A DNA stretch of 64,000 nt from Bradyrhizobium septentrionale. Lineage in GTDB: Bacteria > Pseudomonadota > Alphaproteobacteria > Rhizobiales > Xanthobacteraceae. The notes under the pieces were generated by a model that saw only the letters and a list, made by a program, of their open reading frames with translations, ran no database searches and was not told the origin of the DNA. The translations under genes were made by a program, and so were the position numbers. The stretch is from positions 2,374,501-2,438,500 of the forward strand of contig NZ_CP088285.1 of NCBI RefSeq assembly GCF_011516645.4, given 5' to 3'. How positions within the stretch are numbered: the first letter of the stretch is position 1; every line of letters starts with the position of its first letter. Shown piece by piece: positions 8,947 through 19,704 of the stretch.

Positions 8947-9068
8947 CGGAAGAGGCGGCGGCCTCCGCCGGGCGCCCCGGAGGAACTGATGACGGCCCCG
9001 ATTTCCTCCGCTAACCTCCCCGCAAAGCGCCGCCAACAAGGCGGCGCATCCTGAGGGAGGACAGGCGC

Positions 9069-10223
9069 GTGCATCGAGGCCGTGTCGTATTCGGCGCCAT
9101 GGACGAGGTGGTGTTCGGGCGCCCCGCCGCTGAGGCGATCGTCGAGCAGCTCGACCGACTGGGCGCGCAGCGCGCCTTCCTGATGGTGTCGGGCACGCTG
9201 AACCGCGAGACCGACGAGATCGAGAAAGTCCGCCAGGCACTCGGCGCGCGCTGCGTCGGCACCTTCGACCGGATGCCGGCGCATACGCCGCGCGCCGCGG
9301 TCATCGCGGCGACGGAACAGGCGCGTGATGCGAAGACCGATCTGATCGTCACCATCGGCGGCGGCTCGATCACCGACGGCGCCAAGGCGGTGCAGCTTTG
9401 CCTCGCCAACAACGTCACGACATCCGACGGCATCGAGGCGATCCGCACCCATGGCGGCGTCGCGCCCGAGATGAAGCCGCCCGTCGTGCGCCAGATCAGC
9501 GTGCCGACCACCATCGCCGGCGGCGAGTTCTCCTCGATCGCCGGCGTCACCAACGAGGCCAAGCGGCAGAAGGAGATGCTGCGCCATCCGCTGGTGATGC
9601 CGCGCGCCACCATCCTCGATCCTGAACTCTCGGTGCACACGCCGGACTGGCTGTTCCTGTCGACCGGCATCCGCGCCGTCGACCATTGCGTCGAGGGCAT
9701 CTGCTCGCGCGAGGCGCATCCTTACGGCGACGCCCAGGCGCTGAAGGGACTGGAGATGCTGGCGCAAGGCCTGCCGCGGGTGAAGGCCGACCCGAAGGAC
9801 ATTTCGGCGCGGATGGATTGCCAGATCGGCACCTGGCTCTCGACCGGCCCGCTCGCCTCCGGCGTGCCGATGGGCGCGAGCCACGGCATCGGCTACGTGC
9901 TCGGCGCCGAGTTCGACGTGCCACACGGCCATACGTCATGCGTGATGCTGCCTGCGGTGATGCGCTGGAACAAGCGCGACAATGCCGACCGGCAAGCGCT
10001 GGTCGCGGCCGCGATGGGTCACGCGAACGCGGACGCGGGCGACGTGCTCGACCGCTTCATCCGCGACCTCGGCATGCCGCGCAGCCTGACGGACGTGCAC
10101 GTCGGCCCCGAGCATTTTGATCGTATCGCGGCGGGTGCGATGCGCACGCCCTGGGTGCCGCGCAATCCGCGCAAGATCGACGGTCCCTCCCAGGTCCGCG
10201 AGATTCTGATGATGGCCGCCTGA
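9069..10223 (+). CDS. Iron-containing alcohol dehydrogenase / maleylacetate reductase family protein
   Basis: A 384-residue NAD(P)-dependent dehydrogenase of the Fe-ADH superfamily. The nucleotide-binding IGGGSITDGAKAV lies near residues 96-108, and the metal-site region contains the conserved GIRAVDHCVEG and, later, GASHGIGY and DVPHGHTSCVMLP. GTG start at 9069, preceded by GAGGGAGGA. The N-terminal VVFG motif and the single-domain length also fit maleylacetate reductases, but no catechol dioxygenase or dienelactone hydrolase gene is adjacent, so the substrate is open. It precedes an acyl-CoA ligase by 38 nt, suggesting oxidation/reduction and CoA activation of a linked substrate. Confidence 0.85.
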   Translation: MHRGRVVFGAMDEVVFGRPAAEAIVEQLDRLGAQRAFLMVSGTLNRETDEIEKVRQALGARCVGTFDRMPAHTPRAAVIAATEQARDAKTDLIVTIGGGSITDGAKAVQLCLANNVTTSDGIEAIRTHGGVAPEMKPPVVRQISVPTTIAGGEFSSIAGVTNEAKRQKEMLRHPLVMPRATILDPELSVHTPDWLFLSTGIRAVDHCVEGICSREAHPYGDAQALKGLEMLAQGLPRVKADPKDISARMDCQIGTWLSTGPLASGVPMGASHGIGYVLGAEFDVPHGHTSCVMLPAVMRWNKRDNADRQALVAAAMGHANADAGDVLDRFIRDLGMPRSLTDVHVGPEHFDRIAAGAMRTPWVPRNPRKIDGPSQVREILMMAA

Positions 10224-10261
10224 AGCATGATCACGTCGCGAGCGAGGGGAAATAAAGTTCG

Positions 10262-11812
10262 ATGTATACCGGCAAGCATGCTTACCTGCGCCCGCTGCAG
10301 CCCGCCTTCATCATGGCAGGGACCGGCGAGATCGTCACCTATCGCGAGCTGGAGGCGCGCTGCAACCGCCTCGCTCATTTGTTCCGCAAGCAAGGCCTGC
10401 GGCGGCTCGACCATTATTCGATCTTCATGGAGAACAACAACCGCTACCTCGAGGCCTGCGGCGCCGGCGAGCGGTCGGGCCTTTACTTCACCTGCGTCAA
10501 CTCCTTCCTCACCGCGGGCGAGCTCGCCTACATCCTGACCAACAGCCAGTCGCGGGTCCTGGTCACCTCGAAGCTGAAGCTCGACATCGCGCGCGAGGCG
10601 CTGAAGGAGTGTCCGCAGGTCGAGCTCTGCATCGTGGTCGATGGCGACAGCGAGAGCGATCGCATTGTCGGGCTCGCGCAGGCGACCGCCGGCCTGCCGG
10701 CCACCCCGATCGCGGACGAGGCGCTGGGCACCGCGATGCTGTATTCGTCCGGTACCACCGGCCGGCCCAAGGGCATCGTGCGGCCGCTGCCGGAAGAGCC
10801 GCCGGGGCAAAACCTGCCGCTGTTCGATTTCCTGATTAAACTCTGGCACTACCGCGAGGGCATGGTCTATTTGTCGCCGGCGCCGCTCTATCACTCGGCG
10901 CCGCAGGCCGCGGTCAATCTCACCATCCGCATGGGCGGCACCGTCGTCATCATGGAGAGTTTCGATCCGGAGCGCTATCTCGAGCTGATCGAGAAATGGG
11001 GCATCACCCACAGCCAGCTGGTGCCGACCATGTTCTCGCGCATGCTGAAGCTGCCCGAGGAGGTCCGCAGCCGCTACGATCTGTCGTCGCTGGAGATCGC
11101 GATCCATGCCGCGGCGCCCTGTCCGGCGCTGGTCAAGGACGACATGATCAAATGGTGGGGCCCGATCATCCACGAATATTACGGCGCGACCGAGGGCCTC
11201 GGCTTCACCGCCTGCAACAGCCAGGAATGGCTCGCGCATCGCGGCACCGTCGGCAAGGTCCTGCTCGGCGACCTGCATATTCTCGACGAGAACATGCAGC
11301 CTTGCCCGAAGGGCACGCCCGGCACCGTCTGGTTCAAGACCGGCTCGCCCTTCGAGTATTTCAACGATCCGGCAAAAACCAGCGAGGCCCGTTCGGCGGA
11401 CGGCAGCATGAGCACGGTCGGCGACGTCGGCTACGTCGATGACGACAACTTCCTGTATCTCACCGACCGCGCCACCTTCATGATCATCTCCGGCGGCGTG
11501 AACATCTATCCGCAGGAATGCGAGAACCTCCTGATCACCCATCCCAAGGTCGCCGACGCCGCGGTGTTCGGGGTGCCCAATGTCGATCTCGGCGAGGAAG
11601 TGAAGGCGGTGGTGCAGCCGGCCGACGGCATCGCGCCGGGGCCTGAGCTCGCCGAGGAGCTGATCGCGTTCTGCGCCGGCGCGCTGTCGCGCCAGAAGGT
11701 GCCGCGCTCGGTCGACTTCGAGGCCGAGCTGCCGCGGCTGCCGACCGGAAAGCTCTACAAGCGCCTGCTGCGTGACCGCTACTGGGGCAACAAGGCCTCG
11801 CGGATCGTCTGA
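10262..11812 (+). CDS. AMP-forming acyl-CoA synthetase
   Basis: A 516-residue adenylate-forming ligase. The P-loop motif YSSGTTGRPKG, the YYGATEG core, GDVGYVDDDNFLYLTDR hinge region and the C-terminal catalytic lysine motif LPTGKLYK are all present, so it should make an acyl-CoA from a carboxylate, ATP and CoA. Substrate unknown. It follows the Fe-dependent dehydrogenase at 38 nt, probably in the same operon. Confidence 0.9.
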   Translation: MYTGKHAYLRPLQPAFIMAGTGEIVTYRELEARCNRLAHLFRKQGLRRLDHYSIFMENNNRYLEACGAGERSGLYFTCVNSFLTAGELAYILTNSQSRVLVTSKLKLDIAREALKECPQVELCIVVDGDSESDRIVGLAQATAGLPATPIADEALGTAMLYSSGTTGRPKGIVRPLPEEPPGQNLPLFDFLIKLWHYREGMVYLSPAPLYHSAPQAAVNLTIRMGGTVVIMESFDPERYLELIEKWGITHSQLVPTMFSRMLKLPEEVRSRYDLSSLEIAIHAAAPCPALVKDDMIKWWGPIIHEYYGATEGLGFTACNSQEWLAHRGTVGKVLLGDLHILDENMQPCPKGTPGTVWFKTGSPFEYFNDPAKTSEARSADGSMSTVGDVGYVDDDNFLYLTDRATFMIISGGVNIYPQECENLLITHPKVADAAVFGVPNVDLGEEVKAVVQPADGIAPGPELAEELIAFCAGALSRQKVPRSVDFEAELPRLPTGKLYKRLLRDRYWGNKASRIV

Positions 11813-11934
11813 GCGGTCGATGCAGCGGGCGGGAGCGATGCTGCGAGGCAGACCGGAGGATGCAACGGACTCGCCCGTTGTGCGGATTTCGCGCTATGCT
11901 CGGCAATCGCAAGCCAGCTTCGCCGGAGGCCGCC

Positions 11935-12633
11935 ATGCCGTCGCCCCAACCGCGCGAGCCCGAGCCGGTAAAGGCCGGAAGGCTCGAATTCACCGCCGCC
12001 GAGATCGGTGCGCTCGCCCACCTCTATCGCGGCGAGGTCTACCGCAGCACGGTCTGGCGCACCCGCCTCGACAGCTCGACCAATTGGGCTGTTGTCACGA
12101 CCGGGATCGCGCTGTCGGCGACCTACAGCAACGCAGAGGCCTCGCCGCTGCCAATGGTGCTGGTCGGCCTGCTGGTGACCGTGTTCCTGTTGTTCGAGGC
12201 GCGACGCTACCGCTACTTCAACGTTTGGCGTGCCCGCGCCCGGTTGCTCGAAACCGATTTCTACGCACCGATGATCCGCGGCGAAGGTCCCACGCCGAAT
12301 GCGGCCTGGACCGAGCTGCTCGCCAAGGACTACCGCAATCCCAGTTACCACATCAGCCTTGCCCGTGCGATCGGCCGGCGGCTGCGCCGGACCTATGGCT
12401 GGATCTTCGCGATCCAGGCGATCGCCTATTACGGCAAGCTGGCGATCCATCCGCTGCCGCTGACCGCGGTGAGCGACATCTGGGACCGCGCCTCGATCGG
12501 CCCGATTCCCGGCGCCATCGTCGTTCTGGCCGGCGTCGCCTTCCACTCCAGCTGGGTGTTGTTCGCGTTCATCACGCGTCGCATGGAGATCGCCGACCGG
12601 CACACGCGGCACAAGCTGATCGCGATGGGGTGA
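11935..12633 (+). CDS. DUF2270 integral membrane protein
   Basis: A 232-residue protein with the DUF2270 pattern: LAHLYRGEVYRSTVWRTRLD followed by two helices (WAVVTTGIALSATY and LPMVLVGLLVTVFLLFEA), the motif RYRYFNVWRARARLLE, and two helices near the C-terminus. I chose ATG 11935 because it has CGGAGG five bases upstream, although the frame is open further 5'. The family is predicted inner-membrane and of unknown function. It lies between the ligase and the dioxygenase on the same strand. Confidence 0.8.
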   Translation: MPSPQPREPEPVKAGRLEFTAAEIGALAHLYRGEVYRSTVWRTRLDSSTNWAVVTTGIALSATYSNAEASPLPMVLVGLLVTVFLLFEARRYRYFNVWRARARLLETDFYAPMIRGEGPTPNAAWTELLAKDYRNPSYHISLARAIGRRLRRTYGWIFAIQAIAYYGKLAIHPLPLTAVSDIWDRASIGPIPGAIVVLAGVAFHSSWVLFAFITRRMEIADRHTRHKLIAMG

Positions 12634-12712
12634 GGTGCCGCGCCTCGCGTTGCCGCTGGCGGGCTTTTCCCCTAACCTCACATCAACAAGAAAAGTCAGG
12701 GAGGATGTGCCG

Positions 12713-13600
12713 ATGGACGTGATCCCACTGCGTCAGGGGTTCGGAGCGGAACTGCGCGGCGTCACGCTGTCAGATGTTGCCGCCAGCGATGCCGCCTATG
12801 CGGCCGTGCGCGCGGCGTTCGAGGAACATTCGGTGCTGGTATTCCGCGGCCAGCAGGTCGATGACGACATCCAGCTCGCCTTCTCGCGCCGCTTCGGCCC
12901 GCCCGAGGTGACCAAGGTCGGCTCGATGGGCACCGGCTCGCATTTCGTGATCCTCTCGACCTTCGGGCCCGACGGCCAGGTGGTTCCGTCCGATCATCGG
13001 CAGCAGCTGCGCGCCAGGGCCAACCAGCTCTGGCACACCGACTCCTCCTTCAAGCGCGTGCCGGCGCTGACCTCGATCCTGTCGGCGCGGATCATCCCCG
13101 AACATGGCGGCGAGACCGAATTCGTCTCGATGCGGCTTGCCTTCGAGCGGCTCGACAAGGAGGTGGCGAGGCGGCTGGAGAACTCATTCGCCTGGCACTC
13201 CTACGCGCATTCGCGCAGCAAGGTGGCGACGGGGCTCGCAACATCAGAGGAAGTCGACGCGCTGCCGCCGGTGTGCTGGCGCATGGTCTGGCGCAATCCC
13301 GTCAACGGCCGCGGCGCGCTGTATCTCGCCTCCCACGCCTATGGCGTCGAAGGCATGGATGCCGAGGCCGGCAAGGCGCTGATCGAGCAATTGACCGAAG
13401 CCGCGACGGCGCCTGGCGTCAGCTACCTGCACCAATGGAAGCAGGGCGATGTCGTGATGTGGGACAACCGCGCCACCATGCATCGCGGCCGCCCCTGGCC
13501 GGCGCACGAGGGCCGCCTGATGATCCGCACCACGATCTCCGCGACCGAGGCCGATGGCGTCGCCAGCGTGAGCCCACCCTCGTCGCAGGCGGCGGAGTGA
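12713..13600 (+). CDS. TauD/TfdA-family 2-oxoglutarate-dependent dioxygenase
   Basis: A 295-residue Fe(II)/2-oxoglutarate dioxygenase. The facial triad is visible as WHTDSS (His and Asp, about residues 108-110) and the distal His in MHRGRPW, followed by the 2-oxoglutarate-binding Arg in LMIRTTIS. Family members hydroxylate sulfonates, aryloxyacetates (TfdA) and related carboxylates next to the hetero-atom. ATG 12713 is preceded by GGGAGGA. The proximity of a maleylacetate-reductase-like enzyme is suggestive of an aryloxy-acid route but other pathway enzymes are absent. Confidence 0.88.
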   Translation: MDVIPLRQGFGAELRGVTLSDVAASDAAYAAVRAAFEEHSVLVFRGQQVDDDIQLAFSRRFGPPEVTKVGSMGTGSHFVILSTFGPDGQVVPSDHRQQLRARANQLWHTDSSFKRVPALTSILSARIIPEHGGETEFVSMRLAFERLDKEVARRLENSFAWHSYAHSRSKVATGLATSEEVDALPPVCWRMVWRNPVNGRGALYLASHAYGVEGMDAEAGKALIEQLTEAATAPGVSYLHQWKQGDVVMWDNRATMHRGRPWPAHEGRLMIRTTISATEADGVASVSPPSSQAAE

Positions 13601-13623
13601 TGCGAATGCTGTACCTGTTGTAC

Positions 13624-13729
13624 CGTCATCCTGAGGAGCGCGCTCTTGCGCGCGTCTCGAAGGATCGACGGCCCGACCGGTGGTCGTGCATCCTTCGAGG
13701 CTCGCTCCGCTCGCACCTCAGGATGACGG
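13624..13729. repeat. Dispersed palindromic repeat, family C (CGTCATCCTGAGGAG ends)
   Basis: Ends CGTCATCCTGAGGAG and CCTCAGGATGACG are inverted; the interior carries TCTCGAAGGATCGACGG and GCATCCTTCGAGG. Copies at 34795-34899 and 41388-41490. The rest of the 13601-14022 gap shows only the upstream region of the binding-protein gene. Confidence 0.85.
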
Positions 13730-14022
13730 AGAACACGTCGACGGCCACACTTGCAACCGGCGACAAACTGTCGCTGATTGCAGACCGTTCACTCCGCACG
13801 CCTCGGCATCAGCAACCAAATTCGAACGGGGATTCGCCGCTGCATAGCAAAACACGCAAAGTTCCCCGTAATCACACGCATTATTCCCGGTCCATGGATA
13901 TTTTAATGCTCTGGCGTCATCCCAATTGCCAATCCCCGCACGACCCTCGCTGGTTGCCCGGCGGCCTCACCGTGGTATCGTCGATGCCAATCGGCCATTG
14001 AGACCGAAATGTGGGAGGGACC

Positions 14023-15618
14023 ATGCGGAGCGTGCAAGCGCTGGCCGTCGCGGTGTTGTCTGTGCTGACTATCAGCGGCGCTTCACTCGCAGCCGAACCG
14101 AAATCCGGCGGCATCTTCAGGATCTATCACCGCGACAGTCCCGGCAGTGCCTCGATCCATGAGGGCGCGACCTATTCGCTGAACGTGCCGTTCATGCCGA
14201 TCTTCAGCAATCTCGTCATTTTCGACCAGCATATCGCCCAGAACAGCGCCAGCACGATCCGGCCCGAGCTTGCGGAGAGCTGGGCCTGGAGCGGCGACAA
14301 CAAGACGCTGACCTTCAAGCTGCGCAAGGACGTGAAATGGCACGACGGCAAGCCGTTCACCGCGGCCGACGTCAAATGCACCTTCGACATGCTGATGGGC
14401 AAGTCGCAGCAGAAATTCCGGCAGAATCCGCGAAAATCCTGGTACGACCAGGTCGACGAGGTCACCACCAACGGTGACCTTGAGGCGTCGTTCAAGTTGA
14501 AGCGGCCACAGCCCGCGCTATTGTCGCTGCTCGCCTCGGGCTATACGCCGATCTATCCCTGCCACGTGTCGCCGGGCGACATGCGCACCAAGCCTGTCGG
14601 CACCGGGCCGTTCAAGTTCGTCGAGTTCAAGGCCAACGAGTCGATCAAGCTCACCAAGAACCCCGATTACTTCAAGAAGGGCCTGCCCTATCTCGATGGT
14701 ATCGAGTTCACCATCATCACCAACCGCTCGACGGCGATCCTCGGCTTCGTCTCGGGCAAGTTCGACATGACGTTCCCGACCGAGGTCTCGATCCCGCTGC
14801 TCAAGGACGTCAAGTCGCAGGCGCCCAATGCCGTCTGCGTGGTGGAACCGAACAACGTCTCCACCAACATCATCATCAATTCGAGCGGACCGCCGTTCGA
14901 CAACATCGACATCCGCCGCGCGCTGGCGCTGGCGCTCGACCGCAAGGCGTTCATCCAGATCATGTTCGAGGGCCAAGGCGATATCGGGGGCACAATGGAG
15001 CCGGCGCCGGACGGCCTGTGGGCAATGCCCAAGGACATGCTTGAATCGATCCCCGGCTACGGTCCCGACATCGAGAAGAACCGCGAGGAAGCCCGTAAGC
15101 TGATGCAGAAGGCGGGTTACGGCCCGGACAAGCACCTGCAGATCAAGGTGTCGACCCGCAACATCGCGGTCTACCGCGATCCCGCGATCATTCTGATCGA
15201 CCAGATCAAGAGCATCTATATCGACGCCGAGCTCGACGTCGTCGACACCGCGCAGTGGTTCCCGAAGATCGCGCGCAAGGACTATTCGCTCGGCCTCAAC
15301 CTCACCGGCAATGCCGTCGACGAGCCCGACCAGTCCTTTTACGAGAACTATGCCTGCGGCTCGGAGCGGAACTACACCAACTATTGCAACAAGGACATCG
15401 AGAAGCTGTTCGACCAGCAGTCGGAAGAGACCAACCTCGACAAGCGCAAGAAGCTGGTCTGGGAGATCGACAAGAAGCTGCAGGAAGACGTCGCGCGTCC
15501 GATCATCTTCCATGCCCGCACCGGCACCTGCTGGCAGCCTTACGTGAAGAATGTCACGATCATGTCCAACAGCTCCTATAACGGCTATCGTTACGAAGAC
15601 GTCTGGCTGGACAAGTAG
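14023..15618 (+). CDS. ABC transporter substrate-binding protein, family 5 (peptide/nickel type)
   Basis: A 531-residue periplasmic solute-binding protein. Signal peptide at residues 1-23 with probable cleavage before AEPKSGG. The family-5 pattern is clear: LAESWAWSGDNKTLTFKL, RKDVKWHDGKPFTAADVK, VGTGPFKFVEF, and NIDIRRALALALDRKAFI. ATG 14023 has GGGAGGGA just upstream; an in-frame GTG 12 bases earlier overlaps that ribosome binding site and is unlikely. It heads a five-gene transporter operon; ligand (peptide, opine or other) is not readable. Confidence 0.92.
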   Translation: MRSVQALAVAVLSVLTISGASLAAEPKSGGIFRIYHRDSPGSASIHEGATYSLNVPFMPIFSNLVIFDQHIAQNSASTIRPELAESWAWSGDNKTLTFKLRKDVKWHDGKPFTAADVKCTFDMLMGKSQQKFRQNPRKSWYDQVDEVTTNGDLEASFKLKRPQPALLSLLASGYTPIYPCHVSPGDMRTKPVGTGPFKFVEFKANESIKLTKNPDYFKKGLPYLDGIEFTIITNRSTAILGFVSGKFDMTFPTEVSIPLLKDVKSQAPNAVCVVEPNNVSTNIIINSSGPPFDNIDIRRALALALDRKAFIQIMFEGQGDIGGTMEPAPDGLWAMPKDMLESIPGYGPDIEKNREEARKLMQKAGYGPDKHLQIKVSTRNIAVYRDPAIILIDQIKSIYIDAELDVVDTAQWFPKIARKDYSLGLNLTGNAVDEPDQSFYENYACGSERNYTNYCNKDIEKLFDQQSEETNLDKRKKLVWEIDKKLQEDVARPIIFHARTGTCWQPYVKNVTIMSNSSYNGYRYEDVWLDK

Positions 15619-15653
15619 CGCGAAGAAGATTCGAGATCAGGGAGAGGGCCAGG

Positions 15654-16601
15654 GTGTTTGCCTATATCGTGCGGCGGCTGTTCCTGATGCTCGTGACCCT
15701 GTTCGGGATCTCGGTCATCATCTTCGTGCTACTGCGGGTCGTTCCGGGCAACATCGTCGACATCCTGTTCGACGCCGCGGGCTTCGTCGATCCCGCCGAC
15801 AAGGCCAATCTCGAGCGCGAGCTCGGCCTGAGCCAACCGATCGTGATCCAGTACCTGCACTGGATCGGCGGCCTGCTGCGCGGCGACCTCGGCTATTCCT
15901 ACGTCTCGGAAAAGCCGGCGCTGGAGGAAATCCTGCCCCGGATTCCGATCACCGCGCGGCTTGCGGGCCTGGCGCTGCTGTTCTCGGCCTCGATCGGCAT
16001 CCCGCTCGGCGTCATCAGCGCCGTGCACCAGGGTTCAAAGCTCGACTACGCGCTGCGCGTGGTCAGCCTCAGCGGCCTGTCGCTGCCGTCGTTCTGGCTC
16101 GGCCTGCTGGTCCTGATGGCCTCGGTCTCGCTGTTCGGCACGATGCCGATCTTCAACCCCAACCCGAAAACCTGGACCGAGGCACTCGCGATCTATGCCG
16201 TGCCGGCGATGGCAGTCGCCTTCCGCAGCGCGGCACTGACCATGCGCATCACCCGCTCCTCGATGCTGGAAATCCTGCGCCAGGACTATATCCGCACCGC
16301 GCGCGCCAAGGGCGCCTCCGAGGCCTCCGTGAACTATCACCATGCGCTGAAGAACGCGGTACTGCCGGTCATCACCGTGATCGGCATCGAGGCCGCATTC
16401 CTGATCGGCGGACTGATCGTGACGGAAACCGTGTTCAACATCCCCGGCATCGCCCGCTTCCTGGTCGAGGCGCTGCGCTGGCGCGACTACCCGATCGTGC
16501 AGAACCTCGTGATGTTCATCGCGGTGGTCGTGGTTGTCGTGAATTTCATTGTCGACATGCTCTATGCGGCGATCGACCCGCGCATCCGGTTTGGGGACTA
16601 G
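15654..16601 (+). CDS. ABC transporter permease, DppB type
   Basis: A 315-residue inner-membrane permease starting at GTG 15654 after GGGAGAGGG. N-terminal helix in MFAYIVRRLFLMLVTLFGIS, the conserved VPGNIVD segment, and the EAA-like loop YIRTARAKGAS that contacts the ATPases. Pairs with the next permease to form the channel of the dipeptide-type importer. Its stop codon is fused to an intercistronic palindrome. Confidence 0.93.
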   Translation: MFAYIVRRLFLMLVTLFGISVIIFVLLRVVPGNIVDILFDAAGFVDPADKANLERELGLSQPIVIQYLHWIGGLLRGDLGYSYVSEKPALEEILPRIPITARLAGLALLFSASIGIPLGVISAVHQGSKLDYALRVVSLSGLSLPSFWLGLLVLMASVSLFGTMPIFNPNPKTWTEALAIYAVPAMAVAFRSAALTMRITRSSMLEILRQDYIRTARAKGASEASVNYHHALKNAVLPVITVIGIEAAFLIGGLIVTETVFNIPGIARFLVEALRWRDYPIVQNLVMFIAVVVVVVNFIVDMLYAAIDPRIRFGD

Positions 16602-16647
16602 CATGATCCGGAAAAGTGGGACCCGGTTTTCCGATAAGATCATGCTC
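16601..16647. repeat. Dispersed palindrome, family D (GCATGATCCGGAAAAG), inside ABC operon
   Basis: The arms GCATGATCCGGAAAAGTG and CGGTTTTCCGATAAGATCATGC are near-inverted copies. It fills almost the whole gap between the two permease genes and begins at the last base of the upstream stop codon. A second copy is at 60034-60082. Confidence 0.85.
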
Positions 16648-16661
16648 AAATAGAGAGCCCG

Positions 16662-17554
16662 ATGGCGACGATCAATTTCGAAAGTGAACTGCGACGCGCC
16701 GGGGCCAACGCCACCGGTGGCTGGGGGCGGCTGGCGTTCCTCGCGCAGCGGCATGTGCTCGGCACCGTCGGCCTGATCATCATGCTGCTGTTCGTGCTGA
16801 CCGCGATCTTTGCCAATGTCATCAGCCGCTACGATCCGCTCAGCGTCGATTCCGCGCACCGGTTGGCCGCCCCCTCCATGCTGCACTGGTTCGGCACCGA
16901 TTCCTTCGGCCGCGACGTCTGGAGCCGCATCGTCCACGGCGCGCGGATCTCGCTCGCCGTCGGCATCGGCTCCACGACGCTTGGCGCCACGCTCGGCGTG
17001 ATCGTGGGTCTCACCTCCGGCTATCTCTCCGGCTGGGTCGACCTCGTGTTCCAGCGGGTGACCGACATCCTGCAATCGCTGCCGCTGCTGGTGCTCGCGC
17101 TGGTGATGACCGCGGCGCTCGGCCCCTCGTTGCCGAACGTGATCCTTGCGATCGCGATTCCCTTGATCCCGACCGTTGCCCGCGTGATCCGCGCTAACAC
17201 GCTGGCGCTGCGCGAGCAGCCTTTCGTCGAGGCCGCCAAATCGATCGGCATGAGCGAGACACGGATCGCGCTGCGCCATGTGCTGCCGAACACCATCGCA
17301 CCGCTGATCGTGCTTGCCACCGCGCAACTCGGCTCGACCATCCTGACCGAGGCGTCGCTGTCGTTCCTCGGCCTCGGCATTCCCGAGCCTTATCCGTCCT
17401 GGGGCCGCATGCTGTCGGAATCCGCCGCCGAATATGTCCGCACCGCGCCGTGGCTGGTGATATTTCCTGGCATTGCGATCAGCCTCGCGGTGTTCGGCAC
17501 CAATCTGTTTGGCGACGCGCTACGCGACATCCTCGATCCGAGGCAGCGCGGCTG

Positions 17555-17555
<1 letters not shown>
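16662..17555 (+). CDS. ABC transporter permease, DppC type
   Basis: A 297-residue permease with the family's N-terminal hydrophobic [20 protein letters not shown], the diagnostic [22 protein letters not shown] segment split across residues 67-88, and the cytoplasmic EAA loop [16 protein letters not shown]. The stop codon overlaps the next start (TGATG), so translation is coupled to the ATPase gene. Partner of the DppB-type permease. Confidence 0.93.
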
Positions 17556-18567
<1,012 letters not shown>

Positions 18568-18571
<4 letters not shown>

Positions 18572-19560
18572 CCGAGCAGCGCCCGCTCCTCGAGGTCACC
18601 GATCTCGTCAAGCACTACGCGGTGCGCGGCGGCGTGCTGCGCCGGCAGGTCGGCACCGTGCATGCGGTCGACGGCGTCAGCTTTTCGCTTGGCGCGGGCG
18701 AGACGCTCGGCCTGGTCGGCGAATCCGGCTGCGGCAAGTCGACGGTGGCGCGCACCGTGCTGCGGCTGGTCGAGCCGACCAGCGGCGCGATCAAGCTGGA
18801 TGGCGAGGACATCGCGCCGCTCAGCAAGACCGCGCTGCGGCCCTACCGCCGCTCGATGCAGATCGTGTTCCAGGACCCGTTCGCCTCGCTCAACCCGCGC
18901 ATGACGGCGGGCGACATCGTCGGCGAGCCCCTGATTGTGCATGGCTTGGCAACCGGCGCGAAGAAGCAGGAGCGCGTCGCGGAGTTGTTCCAGCAGGTCG
19001 GCCTGCGGCCCGACCAGATGAAGAATTTTCCGCATCAATTCTCCGGCGGCCAGCGCCAGCGCATCTGCATCGCACGCGCGCTGTCGCTCGGACCGCGACT
19101 GATCGTCTGCGACGAACCGGTCTCCGCGCTCGACGTCTCGATCCAGGCGCAGGTGATCAATTTGCTGATCGACCTGCAGCGCCAGCAGAATTTTTCCTAC
19201 CTCTTCATCGCGCACGACCTCGCGGTCGTTGCCCATATCAGCCACCGCGTCGCGGTGATGTATCTCGGCCGCATTGTCGAGATCGCGGACAAACACGAGC
19301 TGTTCGCCAATCCGCGCCACCCCTACACCCAGGCGCTGCTTGCCTCGGTGCCGGTCGCTGACCCCAAGGCCAAGCGGCTCGCACCGATGATCGACGGCGA
19401 CGTGCCGAGCCCGATCAACCCGCCCTCAGGCTGCGCCTTCCACACCCGCTGCCGCTACGCGATCGACCGTTGCAAAACGGAGCGCCCGGTGCTGCAGGCG
19501 GCCGGTGCGGGGCATCAGGTCGCCTGCTGGCTGAATGACGGGACGGGGCGTGAAGAATAA
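18568..19560 (+). CDS. Dipeptide-type ABC transporter ATPase, DppF type
   Basis: A 330-residue ATPase with Walker [28 protein letters not shown], signature [15 protein letters not shown], Walker [12 protein letters not shown] and [12 protein letters not shown]. The C-terminal extension has [17 protein letters not shown]. The start at 18568 overlaps the previous stop (ATGA), so the two ATPases are likely made in equal amounts. Last gene of the operon; a family-B palindrome follows. Confidence 0.93.
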
Positions 19561-19567
19561 TTCCGCT

Positions 19568-19700
19568 GTCGTCCCTGCGAAAGCAGGGACCCATAACCAC
19601 CGTTGCTCGTTGATGCACCGAACTGTGGCCGCAGCCTGCTCCAACAACACCGATCGGTGGTTATGGGTCCCGGGTCGCGCTGCGCTTGCCCGGGACGACA
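19568..19700. repeat. Dispersed palindromic repeat, family B, between convergent operons
   Basis: Contains GTCGTCCCTGCGAAAGC with GACCCATAACCAC and the inverted GTGGTTATGGGTC ... GCCCGGGACGAC. It lies exactly between the convergent ABC ATPase and biotin carboxylase genes and may separate their transcripts. Confidence 0.8.
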
Positions 19701-19704
19701 GTCC

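Noticed and set aside
8482..9054. Several overlapping short frames in the 8.3-9.0 kb region
   Set aside because: They lie within dispersed palindromic repeats, lack ribosome binding sites and overlap one another on both strands.
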